NCBI GenBank assembly: GCA_013695115.1
Contig: JACDBD010000036.1
Location: 1-7,496, forward strand
Reading direction: 5' to 3'
DNA: 7,496 nucleotides
DNA from: Actinomycetota bacterium
GTDB lineage: Bacteria > Actinomycetota > Acidimicrobiia > IMCC26256 > JACDBD01
This document shows positions 6,753 to 7,496 of this stretch, in pieces. The notes below the pieces were generated by a model. That model made no database searches. It saw nothing but the letters and a program-made list of their open reading frames with translations, and was not told the DNA's origin. Position numbers and translations under genes: made by a program. Position 1 is the stretch's first letter; the number at the start of each line of letters is the position of its first letter.

Positions 6753-7118
6753 GTGCCCGGGCACGTCGACTACGCCCTGGCCCGTCGGGCCGTGATCCGC
6801 GACTTCCGCCGCGGGACGCTGACCCGACTCGACGTGTGCGATGCCCACCCCGAGCTCCTCCGGGCGGGGCGCCACGTGGGCGAGGACGCCGGTCGCGCCT
6901 GTCCCGTGTGCGGTCTCGAGAACGTCCGCCTGGTCTCCTACGTCTACGGCGACAAGCTCAAGGGGGCCAACGGACGCTGCATCTCCCACGAGCGGGAGCT
7001 GGCCAAGCTCGGCGCGACCCACGACGAGTTCGCGTGCTACGTGGTCGAGGTGTGCCTCGACTGTTCCTGGAACCACCTCGATCGCCGCTATCTCCTGGGT
7101 CGACGCCACGCCGTCTGA
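6753..7118 (+). CDS. DUF5318-family zinc-ribbon protein (Rv0049-like)
   Basis: A 121-residue protein of unknown function found next to ino1 and padR in actinobacteria (Rv0049 in M. tuberculosis, by recall). Seen: N-terminal helical part VDYALARRAVIRDFRRGTLTRLDVCDAHPELLRAGRHVG (5-43), close to Rv0049's own VDYALRRR opening; Cys50-x2-Cys53 (ACPVCGLENVRLVSYVYGDKLKG) and Cys101-x2-Cys104 (VCLDCSWNHLDRRYLLG), a four-Cys zinc site; the CSWNHL block is the family's signature as I remember it. GTG 6753 is preferred because the homologous VDYAL lies just after it and TACACT sits 7 nt upstream. Divergent from padR over 167 bp; a convergent small gene ends 30 bp beyond its stop. A transcription- or envelope-related role is possible, since in M. 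tuberculosis the neighbour is ponA1, but nothing here shows it. Confidence 0.88.
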   Translation: MPGHVDYALARRAVIRDFRRGTLTRLDVCDAHPELLRAGRHVGEDAGRACPVCGLENVRLVSYVYGDKLKGANGRCISHERELAKLGATHDEFACYVVEVCLDCSWNHLDRRYLLGRRHAV

Positions 7119-7148
7119 GTCGCCTTTCTGGGCCTGATGGCAGCTTCG

Positions 7149-7385
7149 TCAGTCGTCCCCATCCCCGACGGGCTCGTTCGGGTACTGCGACCGGCATGAC
7201 ACGCACCACAGCTCGGACTCCTCCACCACTCGCGCCGAGGCGGGCCGGTCCCACACCTCCGGGGTCACGTAGACGCGGCGCACCAGCACGAGCTCCTCGT
7301 CCGGGAACGCGCAGTTCTCACACACGCGGTCGGTCACGGGCATCTTCCAATCAACTCGGGACAACTTGGCCATGAGGAGGGTCAC
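7149..7385 (-). CDS. Small protein with two CxxC pairs, unassigned
   Basis: A 78-residue protein I do not recognise. Seen: Cys22-x2-Cys25 (RVCENCAF) and Cys61-x2-Cys64 (LWCVSCRSQYP), 35 residues apart, with strands RRVYVTPEVWD between them and an acidic tail ending GDGDD; this is the look of a four-Cys zinc ribbon. The start is uncertain: GTG 7385, ATG 7373 and ATG 7343 are in frame and none has a clear ribosome site, so the true protein may be 64-78 residues. It keeps the Cys pairs in all cases. It converges with the DUF5318 gene, ending 30 bp after it, and its upstream end faces the plus-strand gene at 7458. The paired Cys motifs and acidic tail argue for a real gene rather than a shadow. 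Confidence 0.65.
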   Translation of the reverse strand: MTLLMAKLSRVDWKMPVTDRVCENCAFPDEELVLVRRVYVTPEVWDRPASARVVEESELWCVSCRSQYPNEPVGDGDD

Positions 7386-7402
7386 GGTAACGACGGCTGG
7401 GG

Positions 7403-7408
7403 TAGCCT
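7403..7408 (+). promoter_or_regulatory. Possible -10 element for the gene starting at 7458
   Basis: TAGCCT (TANNNT) would place transcription start near 7415 and give a leader of about 43 nt. No good -35 is seen at 16-18 nt, so support is slight. Confidence 0.25.
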
Positions 7409-7418
7409 GCTGGTGCTG

Positions 7419-7455
7419 CCGGGAGCCGTGTGTGCCCCGGACGGCGGAGGTCCGG
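7419..7455 (+). promoter_or_regulatory. Two mutually exclusive hairpins, one enclosing the ribosome site
   Basis: CCGGAC (7437-7442) pairs with GTCCGG (7450-7455) around a 7-nt loop that holds most of the GGAGG at 7446-7450. CCGGG (7419-7423) can pair instead with CCCGG (7436-7440), which shares bases with the first stem. Such a pair could switch access to the start at 7458, but short GC stems are common here. Confidence 0.35.
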
Positions 7456-7457
7456 AG

Positions 7458-7496
7458 ATGACTGCTCCGAGGGGCCCGATCAGCGCGCCCGACATC
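7458..7496 (+). CDS. 5' end of an unidentified gene
   Basis: ATG 7458 is preceded by GGAGG (7446-7450) at 7 nt and opens a frame with no stop to the window edge: 13 codons reading MTAPRGPISAPDI. Too short to assign. A GTG at 7413 is in frame with it but lacks a ribosome site. In M. tuberculosis the gene after the DUF5318 homologue is ponA1, a penicillin-binding protein, but the visible residues neither support nor exclude that here. Confidence 0.55.
   Translation, partial: MTAPRGPISAPDI

Noticed and set aside
6675..7109. Minus-strand frame opposite the DUF5318 gene
   Set aside because: Antisense of a gene with conserved CxxC and CSWNHL motifs; no motif of its own.
7387..7496. Known riboswitch upstream of the last gene
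   Set aside because: The hairpins do not match the conserved bases of cyclic-di-AMP, cobalamin, TPP or SAM classes as I remember them; only generic stems are visible.
1..7496. Insertion sequences, att sites, tRNAs, rRNA or CRISPR repeats
   Set aside because: No transposase-like frame, no spaced repeats and no cloverleaf pattern noticed; composition is uniform apart from the padR operator.

Overview
The window is dense, GC-rich chromosomal DNA with no sign of mobile elements, RNA genes or CRISPR arrays. Its gene content points to an actinobacterium. It has a mycobacterial-type inositol-3-phosphate synthase, a PadR regulator next to it, a DUF5318 zinc-ribbon protein, a DUF3499-type small zinc protein, and leaderless-looking promoters (TANNNT followed 6-8 nt later by GTG or ATG). 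From memory, the order ino1 / PadR / divergent DUF5318 is that of the Mycobacterium tuberculosis Rv0046c-Rv0047c-Rv0049 neighbourhood. The other neighbours do not match Mycobacterium or Streptomyces, so a deep-branching actinobacterium such as an Acidimicrobiia member is my inference, not something proved here.

Layout. Positions 1-707 (+) hold the 3' part of a class II histone-deacetylase-like hydrolase gene that begins upstream of the window. Its last 19 bases overlap the 3' end of a minus-strand membrane-quality cluster: a DUF3499-like zinc protein (2516-2226), a short NfeD protein (2165-1662) and an SPFH/stomatin-like protein (1639-689). Diverging from that cluster is cca (2639-4039, +), the HD-domain CCA-adding tRNA nucleotidyltransferase. 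It is followed by a strong GC-only hairpin that also faces the end of a convergent methyltransferase gene.

From 4142 to 6585 three minus-strand genes follow one another: padR (6585-5959), ino1 (5962-4886, ATGA overlap with padR) and a SAM-dependent methyltransferase (4849-4142). padR has a clear promoter with TATAAT, and its -10/-35 spacer is filled by overlapping palindromes built from three copies of TATATCGG; this is the best regulatory signal in the window. On the other side lies a plus-strand DUF5318 gene (6753-7118) that also looks leaderless. A small two-CxxC protein (7385-7149, -) converges on it. A new plus-strand gene begins at 7458 with a good ribosome binding site inside a small hairpin and runs off the window.

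Functionally, SPFH and NfeD are expected to act together at the membrane. PadR and ino1 form a self-contained unit for inositol supply (phosphatidylinositol lipids and probably mycothiol) that PadR probably autoregulates. cca is housekeeping. I see no clear new multi-gene defence or metabolic system. The most original points are the padR operator, the repeated leaderless signatures, the small unassigned zinc protein and the alternative hairpins in front of the last gene.
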